Source: Anisodus tanguticus (Eukaryota > Streptophyta > Magnoliopsida > Solanales > Solanaceae). Taken from it: a DNA stretch of 64,000 bases. The translations under genes were made by a program, and so were the position numbers. The first letter of the stretch is position 1, and each line of letters begins with the position of its first letter. The notes beneath the pieces are model-generated. The model was not told the origin of the DNA. It saw nothing but the letters and a program-made list of their open reading frames with translations, and did no database searches. Location: positions 1,786,001 to 1,850,000 of the forward strand of contig CM067541.1 in the NCBI GenBank assembly GCA_034509755.1, in the 5' to 3' direction. Positions 11,757-24,348 of the stretch are shown one piece after another.

Positions 11757-13323
11757 ATGTCTACATCCCGGAACACGTTTCATCTTGCCATTACAGTTTA
11801 TAACATCAAGAATAGCATCCCTCTCGTTCTTGAAATATAAAACGTCCAATATGACGCGTGGGCCGAACTGTTCAAAATTCGCGCACGCTCGCATCAAGTC
11901 ATCCATCACATAATCCCCGCGGCTCTTGAGGATACAGAGGTGCCAAAATGCGAGGATGATCCTAAGTTGTGGACAACTCTTGATGACACTGTCCTCCAGT
12001 TGATATATTCCACAATTTCTACCGACCTTTTGCAAACAATTATTGAGCCTGACGCTACGGCACAGGCGACTTGGGATAGACTGCGTGATATATTCCAAGA
12101 TAATCAAAATTCTAGAGTCGTTACCCTTGACCAGGATTTCTCCCACGTCAATATGGAAGATTTCCCTAATGTTTCGACTTATTGCAAAAGATTAAAGGAA
12201 TTGGCCGACTAACTTCACAACGTTGGCGCGCCAGTTTCGAACGATCATTTAGTCCTCCAAATGGTTTCCGGCCTCTCCGAGGCCTATAATGGTGTTGGAA
12301 CGCTTCTTCGGCAAAGCAATCCGCTTCCGCAATTTTATCAAACGTTCTATGCTTACACTCGAAGAAGCAGGCATGGCAAAAAGGGCGGCTACCGGTGCTA
12401 GTCCCGTAGTCATGATGACCGAGCCCACGGTGTATCCTACCGGTTCCAACAACTCGGGCCAAAACCGCAACAACGGTGGCGGCAAAAAGGGTGGAAATAA
12501 GAAAAATAATGGCAAGAACCGCGACGGCAACAACGGCGGCAGCCGGCAGAATGGTGGTGGCGGTGGGGGTCCTCGCGGTGGTCAGCAGCAGCAGCAGTTC
12601 TGGGGCCCACAGTGGGCCCTTATGCAGTGGTAGTGGCCCCCCGCGGCTGTGTCGCCCGAGCACTTCTCGCCCAACGGCGCGGTGGGCGGCCCGGCAGCAT
12701 CCGAGCCCCGGTCGGCATGGTCCACATACAATCAGCAGTTTGGGTCGAGACCGCAAGCAGGGGTGCTTGGGCCTCGGTCCCCGCAAGCCCATCACGCAGC
12801 GGCACCCACACCTACCGACATCGAAGCCGCAATGCACACGCTTGGTTTAAATCCTCCGGACCCAAATTGGTATATAGACACCGGTGCCACTACCCATATA
12901 ACATCCGATTCAGGTACGCTCTCGTCTTATTCCAATTTGAGCAACCCTCGCGGTATAATTATTGGTAATGGTAATTCTATTCCAATTTGTGGTTATGGTC
13001 ATGAAATGATATCTCCACCTTATCCATCTCTTATCTTGAAAAATACCCTACACGCCCCCAAATTGATTAAAACCTTAGTCTTTGTCCGTAAATTCACTAC
13101 TGACAATTCTGTTTCTATTGAATTTGATCCATTTGATTTCTCTGTGAAGCATTTCAAGACGGGGAGTCCTCTCATGAGGTGTGATAGTAGGGGAGATCTT
13201 TATCCTATCACACCCAGTTCGGTCCATCGAGTCAAGCCCTGCCATCAGCCTTTGCAGTCATTTCTCCTTCCTTGTGGCATGCTCATCTTGGTCATCCAGG
13301 ATCATCTATTTTGTCGTCTTTAG
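11757..13323 (+). pseudogene. Copia A gag and protease region, broken
   Basis: The gag frame opens at 11757 (MSTSRNTFHLAITV) and is hit by stops near 11838 and 12210, then frameshifts near 12350. A recognisable gag core reads through WDRLRDIFQD, FPNVSTYCKRLKELAD and LSEAYNGV. A glycine/asparagine/glutamine-rich, GC-rich stretch follows (about 12450-12830); its GC content differs sharply from the AT-rich surroundings and creates several overlapping non-coding frames on both strands. The protease motif DTGA (WYIDTGATTHIT) is intact near 12870-12900. The pre-integrase part is shifted near 13250. Confidence 0.88.
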
Positions 13324-13369
13324 ATAAAAATAGTTTTATTTCATGTAAGGGTACGAGTAGTATTCCAAA

Positions 13370-16080
13370 TTGTCAGTCTTGTTCTTTGGGAAAATTGTTA
13401 AGTTGCTGTTTGTAGACTCAAATTCTCATACTTTAATGTCATTTGATATTATTCATAGCGACTTATGGACATCTAATGTTCTTAGTTCTGTGGGTCATCG
13501 GTATTATGTTCTTTTTTTGGATGATTATTCTAAGTTTTTAAGGACATTTTCAATAGAGAAAAAATCTCAAGTTTTTTCCGTCTTCTTAAAATTTAGAGCA
13601 TTCATCAGAACCCAATTCGACCGAGAAATAAAAAATATTCAGTGTGATAATAGCAAAGAATATGACAATGGGGTGTTTCGAGAATTCTGTGCTAATAGTG
13701 GGATCAATTTTCATTTTTCTTGTCCTCATACGTCTTCACAAAATGGGAAAGCCGAACGCAAAATTCGTTCCATCAATAACATTGTCCGAACTTTATTGAT
13801 TCATGTTTTCGTACCCCCGTCTTTTTGGCATCATGCTCTTCAAATGGCTAACTATCTCCTTAACATAATTACTTCCAAAGGTTTGACATATTCTTCCCCC
13901 CTTCAAATTTTATATAATAAAATTCCTTCATATTCACATCTTCGGGTTTTTGGGTGTTTTTGTTATCTGTTATTCCCGTCCACCACAATTAACAAACTTC
14001 AGGCTCGGTCTACTCCGTGTGTGTTTTTGGGGTTTCCGTCTAATCATCGTGGCTACAAATGCTTTGATTTATCCTCTAATAAAATCATCATTAATCGCCA
14101 TGTCATTTTGGATGAATCCCAATTTCCATTTGCTAAAGTTAAGACTCCCGTGCCTAGTTCATATAATTTTTTGGATGATAGTATATCCCTGTATATTATT
14201 CAGCATTTTTCGGACGTCTCCCAGACCCAAATTTATCCAGCGGGCCCCCGCCCGCCGGGCCGTCACCCACTGCCGATCCCAGTCTAGCCACTAGGCCAGT
14301 TCCTACGATTGGGACAGTCCAACCCAATTCTGGAACTGGTCCAGTTCCGGCTCCATGTTACCGATTTGGGCCAGCAGGCCCACTGCCTGCTGGCCTGTCA
14401 GTCCGAGTCCCGAAAATTCTCAAAATCCACCTGCCTCTACACCGTGTCATGGACCAATCACCCATAGTTAAGGGGGGATTTTTACTCCAAAAAGACATTT
14501 TAATTTACATTCTAATGTTCTTAAATCACTCTTACCCCGAAATTCTGTGTCTGCATTAAATGACCCGAATTGGAAAATTGCTATGACTGATAAATATAAT
14601 GCTCTTATTGATAATAAGACGTGGTGTTGGTACCCCGTCCATCTGGTATTAATATTATTAGGTTTATGTGGATTTTTGCTCATAAGGAAAATTCAGATGG
14701 TTCATTTGCCCGACATAAGGCGCGGTTTGTGGGTGATGGTAAGACTCAGCAGATTGGTGTTGATTGTGGTGAGACGTTTAGTCCGGTGGTCAAGCCGGAT
14801 ATTATTCGCACTGTGCTTAGCTTGGCTCTTTCGAAGGCATGGTCTATTCATTAGTTGGATGTAAATAATGCTTTCCTACATGGTGATCTCAAGGAAGCAG
14901 TTTATATGCATCAGCCGTTGGGATTCAGAGATCCCAAACATCCTCTTCGTGTCTGTTTGTTAAAGAAGTCCTTATATGGGCTTAAGCAGTCTCCACGGGC
15001 CTGGTATACGTGGTTTGCAGACTATGTTTAGACTATTGGGTTCACTCACAGCAAATCGGATAATTCATTATTCATCTACCATCGTGGTTCATCCGTGGCC
15101 TATATCATGTTATATGTGGATGCTATTATTTTGACGGCCTCTTCCGATGCCTTACACCAGTCTATCATGACACTGCTCAGCTCTGAGTTTGCTATGAAAG
15201 ACTTGGGGCCCTTGAGTTACTTTTTGGGGATTGCTGTCACTCGACATTCCGATGGGTTGTTATTATCTCAACGGAAGTATGCAGCTGAGATCATCGAGAG
15301 GGTGGGATGTCATCATGTAAGTCCACTTCCACTCCAGTTGATACTAAGCCCAAGCTGAGTGTCGTGGCCGGCGTACCCTACGAGTATCCAACCCGCTATC
15401 GCAGTCTTGCAGGGGCCCTTCGGTATCTTACCTTTACAAGATCGGATATTACATATGATGTCCAGCAAGTGTGTTTGTTCATGCATGATCCCAGAATTGA
15501 GCACATGAATGCACTCAAACGCATCATTCAGTATATTCAAGGTACACTTGACTATGGTTTGCATTTATATCCTTCCTCGACGTCCACACTTGTCTCGTAT
15601 GCGGATGTTGATTGAGGTGGTTGTCCCGATACCAAATGGTTTACGTCGAGCTATTGTATGTTTCTTGGCCACAACTTGGTCTCCTGGTCTGCAAAGCGTC
15701 AGTCGACTCTATCCCGCTCAAGTGCCGATGCTGAATATCGAGGGGTAGCTAATGTTGTCTCGGAATCATGTTGGTTACGTAATTTGCTTTTGGAGCTTCA
15801 TTGTCCCATTCAGAAGGTAACCTTGGTTTATTGCGATAATATTAGTGCCATCAACCTTTCTGGTGATCCGGTTAAGCACCAACACACTAAGCATATCGAG
15901 ATGGACATTCACTTTGTCCGCGAAAAGGTTGCTCGTGGTCAAGTTCGCGTCTGCCATGTCCTGTCAAGATATCAAATTGCCGACATCTTTACAAAAGGTC
16001 TTCCCTCGGTCCTTTTTGAAGATTTTAGGGATAGTCTCAACGTTCGAAGACCGTCCGCTATGACTGCGGATGTGTGTTAA
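13370..16080 (+). pseudogene. Copia A integrase, reverse transcriptase and RNase H, broken
   Basis: The integrase core (DIIHSDLW, YYVLFLDDYSKF, IQCDNSKEYDN, SSQNGKAERK) is open from 13370 to 14287. Reverse transcriptase follows in pieces with a frameshift near 14627 and in-frame stops near 14852 and 15028. The polymerase box reads YVDA at 15113-15124 instead of YVDD, losing a catalytic Asp. Further shifts occur near 15310. RNase H (SYADVD, SSADAEYRGVA, KHIEMDIHFVREKV) has a stop near 15614 and then is open to TAA at 16078-16080, a few bases inside the 3' LTR. No functional protein can be made. Confidence 0.9.
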
Positions 16081-16376
16081 ATATACGCAATATACACACA
16101 ATATACATGTGTATATTGCTCTCGGTTTCTCCTTATTACCGTATATAGAGTATATAATTTAGGTAATATTTAGTATCCTAGTTTAGGTAATGTTGTAATG
16201 TTATTAGTATTGTACACTTACCATAATAATTGTATTACCATAAATGTATAGTTAGTATCCAAGTAGAATAAGGTTTTAGGAATAGAATAGGAATAATATT
16301 CTCCTATTATGAAAATATGTAACTTGTATATATAGTCCTTCAATTAATGAAAATAATCAAGAGATTATTTCTTTCC
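16075..16376 (+). repeat. 3' LTR of copia A
   Basis: Starts TGTTAAATATACGC right after the pol end and finishes TTTCTTTCC, followed by the CATAC duplication. Its U3 holds runs of short palindromes of TATAC/GTATA type not fully present in the 5' copy. Confidence 0.92.
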
Positions 16377-16381
16377 CATAC

Positions 16382-16889
16382 CAAATTAATTTACCACCAT
16401 TAAATGAGGAAAAGAATATGTGCCATATATTATTTGATTTGATATAAATATCTGATGTGAATAAGTTTTTATGGAAGAGGGCTGATTTTGGGAGTAGGCA
16501 TCGGTGAATTACTCCATGCTCAATAGCCTAGGATGGATTGCCATCGAAGTTACGTTGTCAGACAACAACAACATACCCAGTGAAAAAAACAGGAGTAGAG
16601 TTATGTCGTCAGATATGGTAGAAAAAGAAAGGGCAATTCCAGAAGATAAGGGAACACCAAAAATGCAGTTCAGAGAAGTAATAGGAACACAACATAGTTC
16701 AAGAGTGCAAATTGCAAAGTGAGCCAAGTTTTAACTGGCATTTTTTAACATATTAAGCCTAGATTATTGAACCAAAGAGGCTTTGCTAATTACATCATTT
16801 ACTTTTTCCTAAAATGAGGATTCAAAGTTCTCCCCATGAAGTAACTAGAGCAAATTTTCTAAACAAGATTGAGCTCCCAATGTCATATA
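16382..16889. other. PDK 3' flank
   Basis: About 500 bp between the end of copia A and the PDK stop codon. It probably includes the PDK 3' UTR (transcribed leftwards). No gene or named repeat seen. Confidence 0.5.
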
Positions 16890-19800
16890 TCAAGTTAAGG
16901 GCTCCTCTGAATCTCCCAACCGCGATAAATGAAGGTAAGCATCTGTACCTGCAAAGAGGATCAAGAGACTCATGCACATCAGACATTGACAATCAGTGCC
17001 GGAACCAAAAATTTCGTTAAGTGCTCAAAGTTTAATATATATGTAAAAAGAAGTAACTTTTGAAGTATATATACAATATATTTTCTTATATACTCAATAT
17101 AATTCTCCGATAAAGGGTGTTCAACTAGTCATCTTTCGCTCTGTGGCTACGCCACTTTTGTCAATACTTCAATAGAGGGGTGACCATGCAAAGCTAAACT
17201 CATAACATTTTCTCCTGTATTTGGGTAGTTCGTAATATCTAACTAGTTATTAACAAAAAGACATGTCTGTTCCGAAAAGGTTCCAACATTTCGAAATTAT
17301 GTTATACAATAAGAACGTTGTTGGTACTTCCAAATAAGAGAGAAAACATGATCAGACAAAAAGCGCAACAGTCACTTTTAGATAACTATGGTGATAGGCT
17401 TATTGTATCTCCGAAGATTGTTGTCAGTTATTGGTTATTGCTAGATGTTAACGTCCATGTAGTGCAATGCATGTTATTGATATTTACTTTTCTCACGATG
17501 AATTCGCTACAATCTTCTGATTATCCCTCCGCAAAAAAAGCAGATCCAGGATTTTATGTTTATGGGTTATGGATTCTAGGAGAGGACAACAACTGGTTTC
17601 AGAATTAGATTATTATACATATTTAATGAATTTCTTAACACAAACATAATATTTGCGCCAGAGCTACTGGTTCTGCTGAACCCATAATTGTGCTATAAAA
17701 TCATCTAGGCCTCAATCTCAAATAGTTGGAGTCGGCTATACAGTCAGAAAGGTCGTTAACTTGTTAATCTACCAATCAAAATGGTACTTGTGGAAACAAG
17801 GTTGAGAGATTTAAATAACATACCATAGCCTTCCATGGAGATAATCTGCAAATCCCCTCCAAAGTAGCGAGCATATAAACGACTTATTGGAATTCCATAT
17901 CCATAACCAGCCATCGTGCATGCAGTAGCCACATCAGTTGTTGTAATGTGCTCGTCTAGCGGATTCCTAGCAGTACTGTAGAGATACGTAAATATTTTGG
18001 GAAGGCCACTTCTTGGTATTCCACCTCCTTCATCAGAAACCTATATCAACACAGCCATGCTTATTAAGTTATGCCGAAGAAAATAAAAATAAAAATAAAA
18101 ATAAAAAAGAGGAACAAGTCCCTCACTAGACACTGATTAGGGACGAAAAAATAGGATTGAAAAGAGGTCATGCCTTAATGGTGACATCCTCTAAACCATC
18201 AGCAACTATTATACGAATAGGAGGGACAAGTTTGTCCGAGTCCATAAAACGCTCTTGTACAGCACGAACGGAGTTCTTTACCAACTCAAAGACCATCATA
18301 TGCAGATGTGTTGGAACATAACTGCACGAAAGATGGAAATATAAAACAAAGAAACAGGACATTACAAAAAAACTAGAATTAGCTACAAACTTTGTCGCTA
18401 ATCCGTCGCTAACAGATTCTTTTCATATTCAGTCGCTAATCCACCGCTAAATAGAGCCTATTTAGCGGCGGATGTTGCTGTGTAGCTACAGAATTTGTCC
18501 GTTGCTAATTCCTGTTTTGTTAGTAGTGGAACCTGACAGAACACCTCCATTCTATGTCATCTTCTAGCATGTAGATATCAATAGCTCTTTTGGAACCTCT
18601 ACAGAACAAGTGAAATGTACAAGACAGTAAAGAAAGAGATATTTTGTATAACGAGTAATGCCCATGATTTAAGACCAAAACATACGGGAATGTAAAATCT
18701 GGATCTCCGTAAATGTTAACATCAGGTGCGCTGCCATATTCACGTAAGCATATTCCCCGGGCATCCTCGCTGGCATAGCGTGCAACCTCCAGGGGAGACA
18801 TTTTTGTATGTATATAACCCACACAATTGGGGGGTGGATTCGGATCATGTAAGGCCACATGCTGCCCTGAGTTTTAACAGAAATTTAGCAGCAAAACCAC
18901 ATTTGTTATATGTAACAACTTCAACACTATAAGAATTAAGCCAGGAAAAGTACGAAGCTAACCGATAAGCATGCGGATTCCAATTCTAGACATGTAAAAT
19001 CGATCGAGAAATTGGTGTATTTCTCTCAAATCCTCGTAATCAAATTTAGGTCGTTCTTTCTTGAGTTGTTGGATTCCCAAAGCCATCACAGGAACGACAT
19101 TATTGTGCCTGACCTTAATCATCTTAACCATTTGTGTAAATCCCAACTCATCATTTTTATCCTTTATTTCTGGATAGGATCGAAGGTCACGGAAAGAATC
19201 CAAATACCAATCTCGGACCTAAAAGAGAGAAAAGCAGCACAACATCAAATACTTGCAAGTTCAAGTGTTGGTAGCAGGAAATGATTAGAATAAAACGGGA
19301 ATGATTCCTCTCATGCTCTAGGCCAAAACTACTAAAAGTAGTAAGAAAATAAATAGTAAACCCAATTTGATAATCAAATAAAATATTATGTAAAGAATTT
19401 ATCCTTTAACCACATACTTTATCCTGCATCAAGACAATTAGAAGCATGAATTACACTCAAACAATAAAAAATATATATACATCTTCTGACCCTACATACT
19501 CTGCATTAACTTAACTTAATTTAATCCAACATTTTCCTAGCTTTTCGCCTCTACATGAGTTTCCCAAAATCCAACCAAAAGAAAGGGTCGCAATAGGTTG
19601 ATCAATAAACTCAATCTAGCAACATTGACTCAAGGGTATGACCTAACAGTCAATAAAGCAGGTGAAAACCATTGGAGACCAGGATTCAAATTCCAAAAAC
19701 AGAGACAGAAAGGTAATTTCTCCCGTCTACCTATGCTTTGTTGGGCAGACCTACCCGATGCATGTGCTGATAAGAGATAGCATGAATGATGTACCATCTT

Positions 19801-20553
19801 ATAAATCAAACACGGGCACACTTTCTATAACTCCGTCTATAAGGTAAACAACTTAGCTTAGTGCACAACGTGTTCACCACCACACTGGTTGGCTGGTGCA
19901 TTGGCCTTACATTAACAAGTCCAAGAGCGATATATCTCGTGACACGCTACACGCGACATTTTTCTAGATAAATTGACATAAATAGCCGCCCACTACCAGC
20001 AAATGTATATTAACTTATAACATACATAAAATATACTTTCTTGATACATAATAGTGTATATTTTTTATATATATTTGGCTAGCGAAGGTAACCGGCCAAA
20101 TATGCAACTTCCCTTTTTTTACCTAGTATCGGGCCTGGACAACAACCTTATTTTTATTTTTTTTAAGCTACAATGAATCCTCCAAGGACATAGATAACAA
20201 CCTACAACTAATTTGTGATTAATTCTTCTTAATCAATCCTTTTTTTTTCGCACATTTTCGAGCAAACCAAGACAAATAAACAAGAAAAGGAAAAAATGTT
20301 ATACCTTTAAAACAGCAGGCCTTGAAGACAATCCATAAGGAAGATTTTCAAGCTCAATAACTCTACGAGCAATCCGAATAGGCAACTCCTTATGAAGAAA
20401 TTGAGCAGAAATCAACAAATTTCTTGGAGAAGATTTACCCCCAAAATTCATCATATGCCTTAAACTAACACCAGTTTGCTTCATGCAACCACATTTTTGC
20501 ACCTCTTCAGCTAATTCTTTCGAAATTGTATCATATAGATTCTTCGCCGCCAT
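16890..20553 (-). CDS. PDK: Pyruvate dehydrogenase (acetyl-transferring) kinase, mitochondrial
   Basis: Phosphorylates the E1-alpha subunit of mitochondrial pyruvate dehydrogenase and so switches the complex off. Exons on the minus strand: 20553-20305, 19218-18963, 18866-18686, 18321-18174, 18040-17824, 16948-16890. They sum to 1110 nt (369 aa plus TGA), the usual plant PDK length. The N-terminal all-alpha domain is followed by the GHKL ATPase domain: N box FELVKNSVRAV (about 240-250), G1 box DEGGGIP (about 281-287), G2 box GYGYGIPISRLYARYFGGDLQ-like segment (about 323-343) and the TDAYLHL GT-box tail. Four introns are GT-AG; the intron after exon 4 starts with GC (18173-18172), where no GT is available without breaking the VTIK-VSDEGG joint. 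Intron 3 contains a CACTA-type MITE. The nearest upstream gene is far to the right; copia A lies about 510 bp beyond the stop. Confidence 0.97.
18360..18528. mobile_element. CACTA-type MITE in PDK intron 3
   Basis: The right end, read inward on the minus strand, starts CACTACTAACAAAACAGG; the left end CATTACAAAAAAACTAG is a degenerate form of the same terminus. Internal motifs such as GTCGCTAATCC, TAGCGGCGG and GTTGCTAATTCC form an inverted, partly palindromic body. Length 169 bp, no coding capacity. The 3-bp flanks (GGA, GAA) do not match perfectly, so the target duplication is not confirmed. Confidence 0.7.
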
Positions 20554-20936
20554 GAAAGAACGTCAAGAAAACACAATTTTGACGACGATGAAGAAAACCC
20601 AGATAGAAAATTTGTTAAAAAAACTCGATTTTTTCACCCTATAATTTATAACACATTTGACAATTCAAGAATGGTGATGATCTAACAAGAGCTATTGTTT
20701 AATCTAGTTATAAAATTTAAAGGAGATCTAATTTCTTCACAAAATTTGGATTTTAATGGAGAATTTAATCAACCCGTATGAAAAAAAGAAGTTAGCATGT
20801 GAAAATATGGGGAAGGTGGTTACGATAGTTACAAAGCGTAGGTAGTGGGCATGTTGCTTTAATAGAAATTTGCTTTCTTGTTTATATCTCTTGTGCTTAT
20901 TCACATCGACCATTAACATCTTGCGGTTGTTACCTA

Positions 20937-21143
20937 CTCCTTTCGTCTCAATTTACGTGTTACCATTTGATCAATCCAAACTTAAAAAATAAATAATTTT
21001 TTTATTATATTTATTAAATTATTTTTATTTTAATATCTACTTTTGTTGCTTTTTCATTAAATAATTGTCAAATAAAAAAGATAACATTCTTTTTAAGATA
21101 AATTAAAAAGAAAATGATGACATATAAATTAGGACGGATGGAG
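20937..21143. mobile_element. Stowaway-like MITE
   Basis: Starts CTCCTTTCGTCTCAATTTAC and ends GTTGAGACGAAAGG-like on the opposite strand (AATTAGGACGGATGGAG as written), flanked by TA on both sides. Size 207 bp, AT-rich, non-coding. The termini and TA target site are those of Stowaway MITEs, mobilised by Tc1/mariner transposases. Confidence 0.8.
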
Positions 21144-21580
21144 TATTATATTGTATGTATTATGTTGTTAGTTTAAATATAATATTTAATTTGATTATTA
21201 TTTAAATTTTATTGTATCGTATCGTTAAATTTATTTGTTACATAACGAAAAATCTCATTTTATGTAATGATGAATTTAGTGTGATCACGTCGTTATGTTA
21301 TTTTTTTCTCATTTTATCTTTGTTTTTTAATTAATTATCTAATAATCATATTTTTAACATATATAGTACCTATGTATGATAGCCACATTGTGGTATTTCA
21401 CTGAGTATGTTATTGTTGTATAGTATCTATATATGATAGCTCTACACCATACTCTACTTTTCTTGCAAATTTATTCTTCAAACTATTGATGTCTGACATT
21501 ATGTACAAACAAAAAATGTTATGATCTATTAAATCACACTCACTTCTAGGCAAACAAATTGAGATCATTAATATTATTTA

Positions 21581-21805
21581 CTCCATCCATTTCATTTTCA
21601 CTCGTCTATTTTAGCAAATCAAAATAAATTTATTATTTTCTTTTAATAATATTCTTATTATTAAATTATTATATAAGATAATAATAGTCAACTTAAATTT
21701 TCAAAGCATAATTAATAATGATAATTAAACAAAATAAACTCCTAATAAATTGTTCTTAGGGAAGTGTCAAGTCAATAAAAATAAAATAAAATAAAACGGA
21801 GGGAG
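21581..21805. mobile_element. Stowaway-like MITE
   Basis: Starts CTCCATCCATTTCATTTTCA and ends AAAACGGAGGGAG, flanked by TA (21579-21580, 21806-21807). Size 225 bp, non-coding. Confidence 0.8.
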
Positions 21806-21889
21806 TATTAAAAATTTTCCTTTTCCACTTTTTTCTTTAGGGAGTATTAAAATTTTTCCCTTTTCCACTTTTTTCTTTAGGGAGTATTA
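21802..21889. repeat. Short tandem duplication abutting the MITE
   Basis: A unit of about 40 bp beginning GGAGTATTAAAA and ending TTTTTTCTTTAG occurs twice in a row and is followed by a third GGAGTATT start. It overlaps the right MITE terminus, so the terminal GGGAGTA is repeated with it. Confidence 0.75.
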
Positions 21890-23700
21890 CAAAAAAAATG
21901 GTCTTTTTTATAGTTAAAAAAACGGTAAAAGAAGAAGACTTGATTGGATAACTAATTACTACATGTAATGCTGGCGATTAGAGTAAATAATAAGTTCGTC
22001 ATCAGAGGATGTGGCGTATTGAATGTAGCTGCTTCTCTCTTAATTATCGGATTCGAACCCTGAGTATGAAAATATCCTTGATACAAAGTATTTCCCCCGA
22101 ATGGGTCCTACACAACATGAATCCGAATATAAACGGACTCCAATGTAAATTCCGAACATTGAGTCGGAAACCAAAAGAAAAATACTTTCAATTAACGAGT
22201 AGTAACATCAAATGATGGAGAGTTTTTGAGTGAAGGGATTTATGTGTATTAACTTTCATGTGAAATTTTCACAACAAGACCGATACGAATTTACAAGCAA
22301 AAATTAGAAATGTATAGGATTCTAGATTAAAGGAACTATATTTTTTTATAATATTGGACTGAATAGACTTAAATAAAGTAATTAACATGGATAATAAGAA
22401 TTCAAATAGCCACCCTGATTTATTTGGGATTGATTCATACTCTGTTAGTATCATAGACTCATAGGTACTCTATAGTATTATTTTGTCTTTACCCTTACTT
22501 GTTGTACTCTCGACTAGAAACAATCATACAAAGCAAGTTGTTGGTACGAGAGTCGTATCACGATAAATATTCTTAATGTATATGGTGTTTGTGTCAAATA
22601 AATTTGACTTACTATAACTAAATAATTTAATAGTGAAAAATGGAAATTAATTTACAGTGATAGAACTTAGAAGTTCATATACAAACACACCTACGTATAT
22701 AGTGGTTAAGTTTAAACATCTAACCGTGTAAGTTTTTACCATCATATCACCTTATAATTTAGTTCATCACCTTAATTTATTTAGGATTAAAACGTAATTA
22801 TTTTTACGTAGATTGCACTTTAAACTATGCCCTGATTAAAACGTAATAGGTCGCATATATAGTTGAAGCGTGAACTCGACTTTTGAAGTATACTTAAGAG
22901 TGCAATTTATGTATTTTGCCTATAATTTAGTTCATCACCTTAATTTATTTAGGATTAAAACGTAATAATTTTTATAGATAATCTTAAATTTTGATCCACT
23001 TATGCCGACAATATTATTCCATCATGGGCATTGGGTCACTTGGTGGGTGGTTTACGTTTTGAGAGATTGAGGGTGTGTTGGGTATGCATTGTTTTTAAGT
23101 TTTCTCATGTTTAGTTAGTCGAAATGTTTGGAAAAAACTCCTTTTTAAGAAAATAAGTTTTTAAAAAAATGAGGAAAATGATATTTCACCTCTTCTCATC
23201 CTCCAACACAACCCACACACCCGTAGCCCCCCACATACACCATCCTCCATATAGTGGCGGAACTTGTATTTTCACGGGTTCAAAAGTATAAATGAGTAAA
23301 CAAATGAAGAAATCAAATGGGTTCAATATCTACTATCTATACATAAAAAAATAATTTTAACATCGTATATATAGAATAATTTTTTGCCAAAGGAGCCGAA
23401 GCCCCATTTTTTTATTTATCAAACATCATAAAATAATTAAGAAAATGAACAATTATATTTCAAGTAAAACATTGTCAGAAAAATATTTCTCTTCGTACCA
23501 AACAGACCCTGAAAGTGAGATGAAACATGGGATTTTGATGGCTGTAACTGCAACAACGTGGATGAACAAAAATGCTTGGAATTAAAGTAAATTGGTAAAA
23601 AGTTAAGAAATTCCGAGGAATCTTCCTAAGGGATACTTACTTTTATTACTTTTTTCCTAAAGCACGTTCCCTTTCAAAAAATGACTGTGAATTCGGAAAT

Positions 23701-24348
23701 ATCGTATGGTGTCTGTTACAAGCATATTACTAACATTTTATCATAATGTTTGTTGAATATGAAAAGCAATACGAGAAGTAAATAAATATTACAAGTGTTC
23801 GAAAAGATAAGCAAACAAGTCAATATTCAGAACTGTCGCAAGCTTGTTGAGTCTTGAATCTTGATAACCTGAAATCAAGAAATACTAAATCTGGATTGTT
23901 ACAATTGTGGCTGAGTCGAGAGATGGCTCTCTGTCTTTAAGACAAGATTGCCCCGTATATATGCTTTTACGTTAACGGGCAATAGTCTCCCAAGATAAAA
24001 CAACAACTAATCAACACTACAAAGCAAATAGGTTGATTCTGACGAAGATAGCAAAACACGAAACGACTTGCTGAAGAACGGAAAAGGAATTTGTGCAGCT
24101 TGAAAAACATAAAAACTTTATCATTGTTGTATTCTGGTTTGGAGATTAAAACTTGTGCAGTTTTCTACTCCATATGAATATTAGTATTCTGACTCGAATA
24201 TATAAAAACTTCATTGGAATACTAAAGTTTCATAATTATACTGCGATTTGAAGAAATAAAATCTTCATCGTTTAAGTTTGTGATTGAATTGCTATTCTGA
24301 TTTTATTAACTAAAACAGTTTGTCGATTTGACAGTGACAAACGAATAA
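23701..24348 (+). other. Leader upstream of copia C gag
   Basis: No sequence matching the 3' LTR of copia C (28869 onwards) and no initiator-tRNA primer-binding site was found here. A TATA-like CCGTATATATGC lies near 23951. It may be the element's untranslated leader or unrelated flank; the 5' LTR seems to be lost or replaced. Confidence 0.35.

Larger units (their letters stand above)
11293..16376 (+). mobile_element. Ty1/copia element A, full length, decayed
   Basis: The two LTRs (11293-11593, 301 bp; 16075-16376, 302 bp) flank one gag-pol region. A primer-binding site complementary to initiator tRNA-Met (TGGTATCAG) follows the 5' LTR at 11594. The 5-bp repeat CATAC flanks it (11288-11292, 16377-16381). 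Both outer LTR ends are mutated: the start reads GG instead of TG and the end CC instead of CA, but the internal copies keep TG (16075) and CA (11593). The element is on the plus strand between CRSH and PDK, both of which are transcribed from the minus strand. Same family as element B at 46290. Confidence 0.93.
20554..23700. other. Long AT-rich intergenic region upstream of PDK
   Basis: The part next to 20554 is the PDK 5' UTR and promoter. Two Stowaway-like MITEs (20937-21143, 21581-21805) and a short tandem duplication (21802-21889) are listed separately. The segment near 22740-22980 repeats an ATTTAGTTCATCACCTTAA block twice. No gene is recognised. Confidence 0.6.

Noticed and set aside
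12166..12850. Long overlapping frames on both strands (Gly-, Arg-, Pro-, Ser-rich)
   Set aside because: They arise from the GC-rich Gly/Asn/Gln tract of the copia A gag, where stop codons are rare in every frame; only the plus-strand gag frame fits the family.
16504..17608. Small plus-strand frames in the PDK 3' flank and last intron
   Set aside because: They overlap the PDK terminal exon or intron on the other strand and show no domain.
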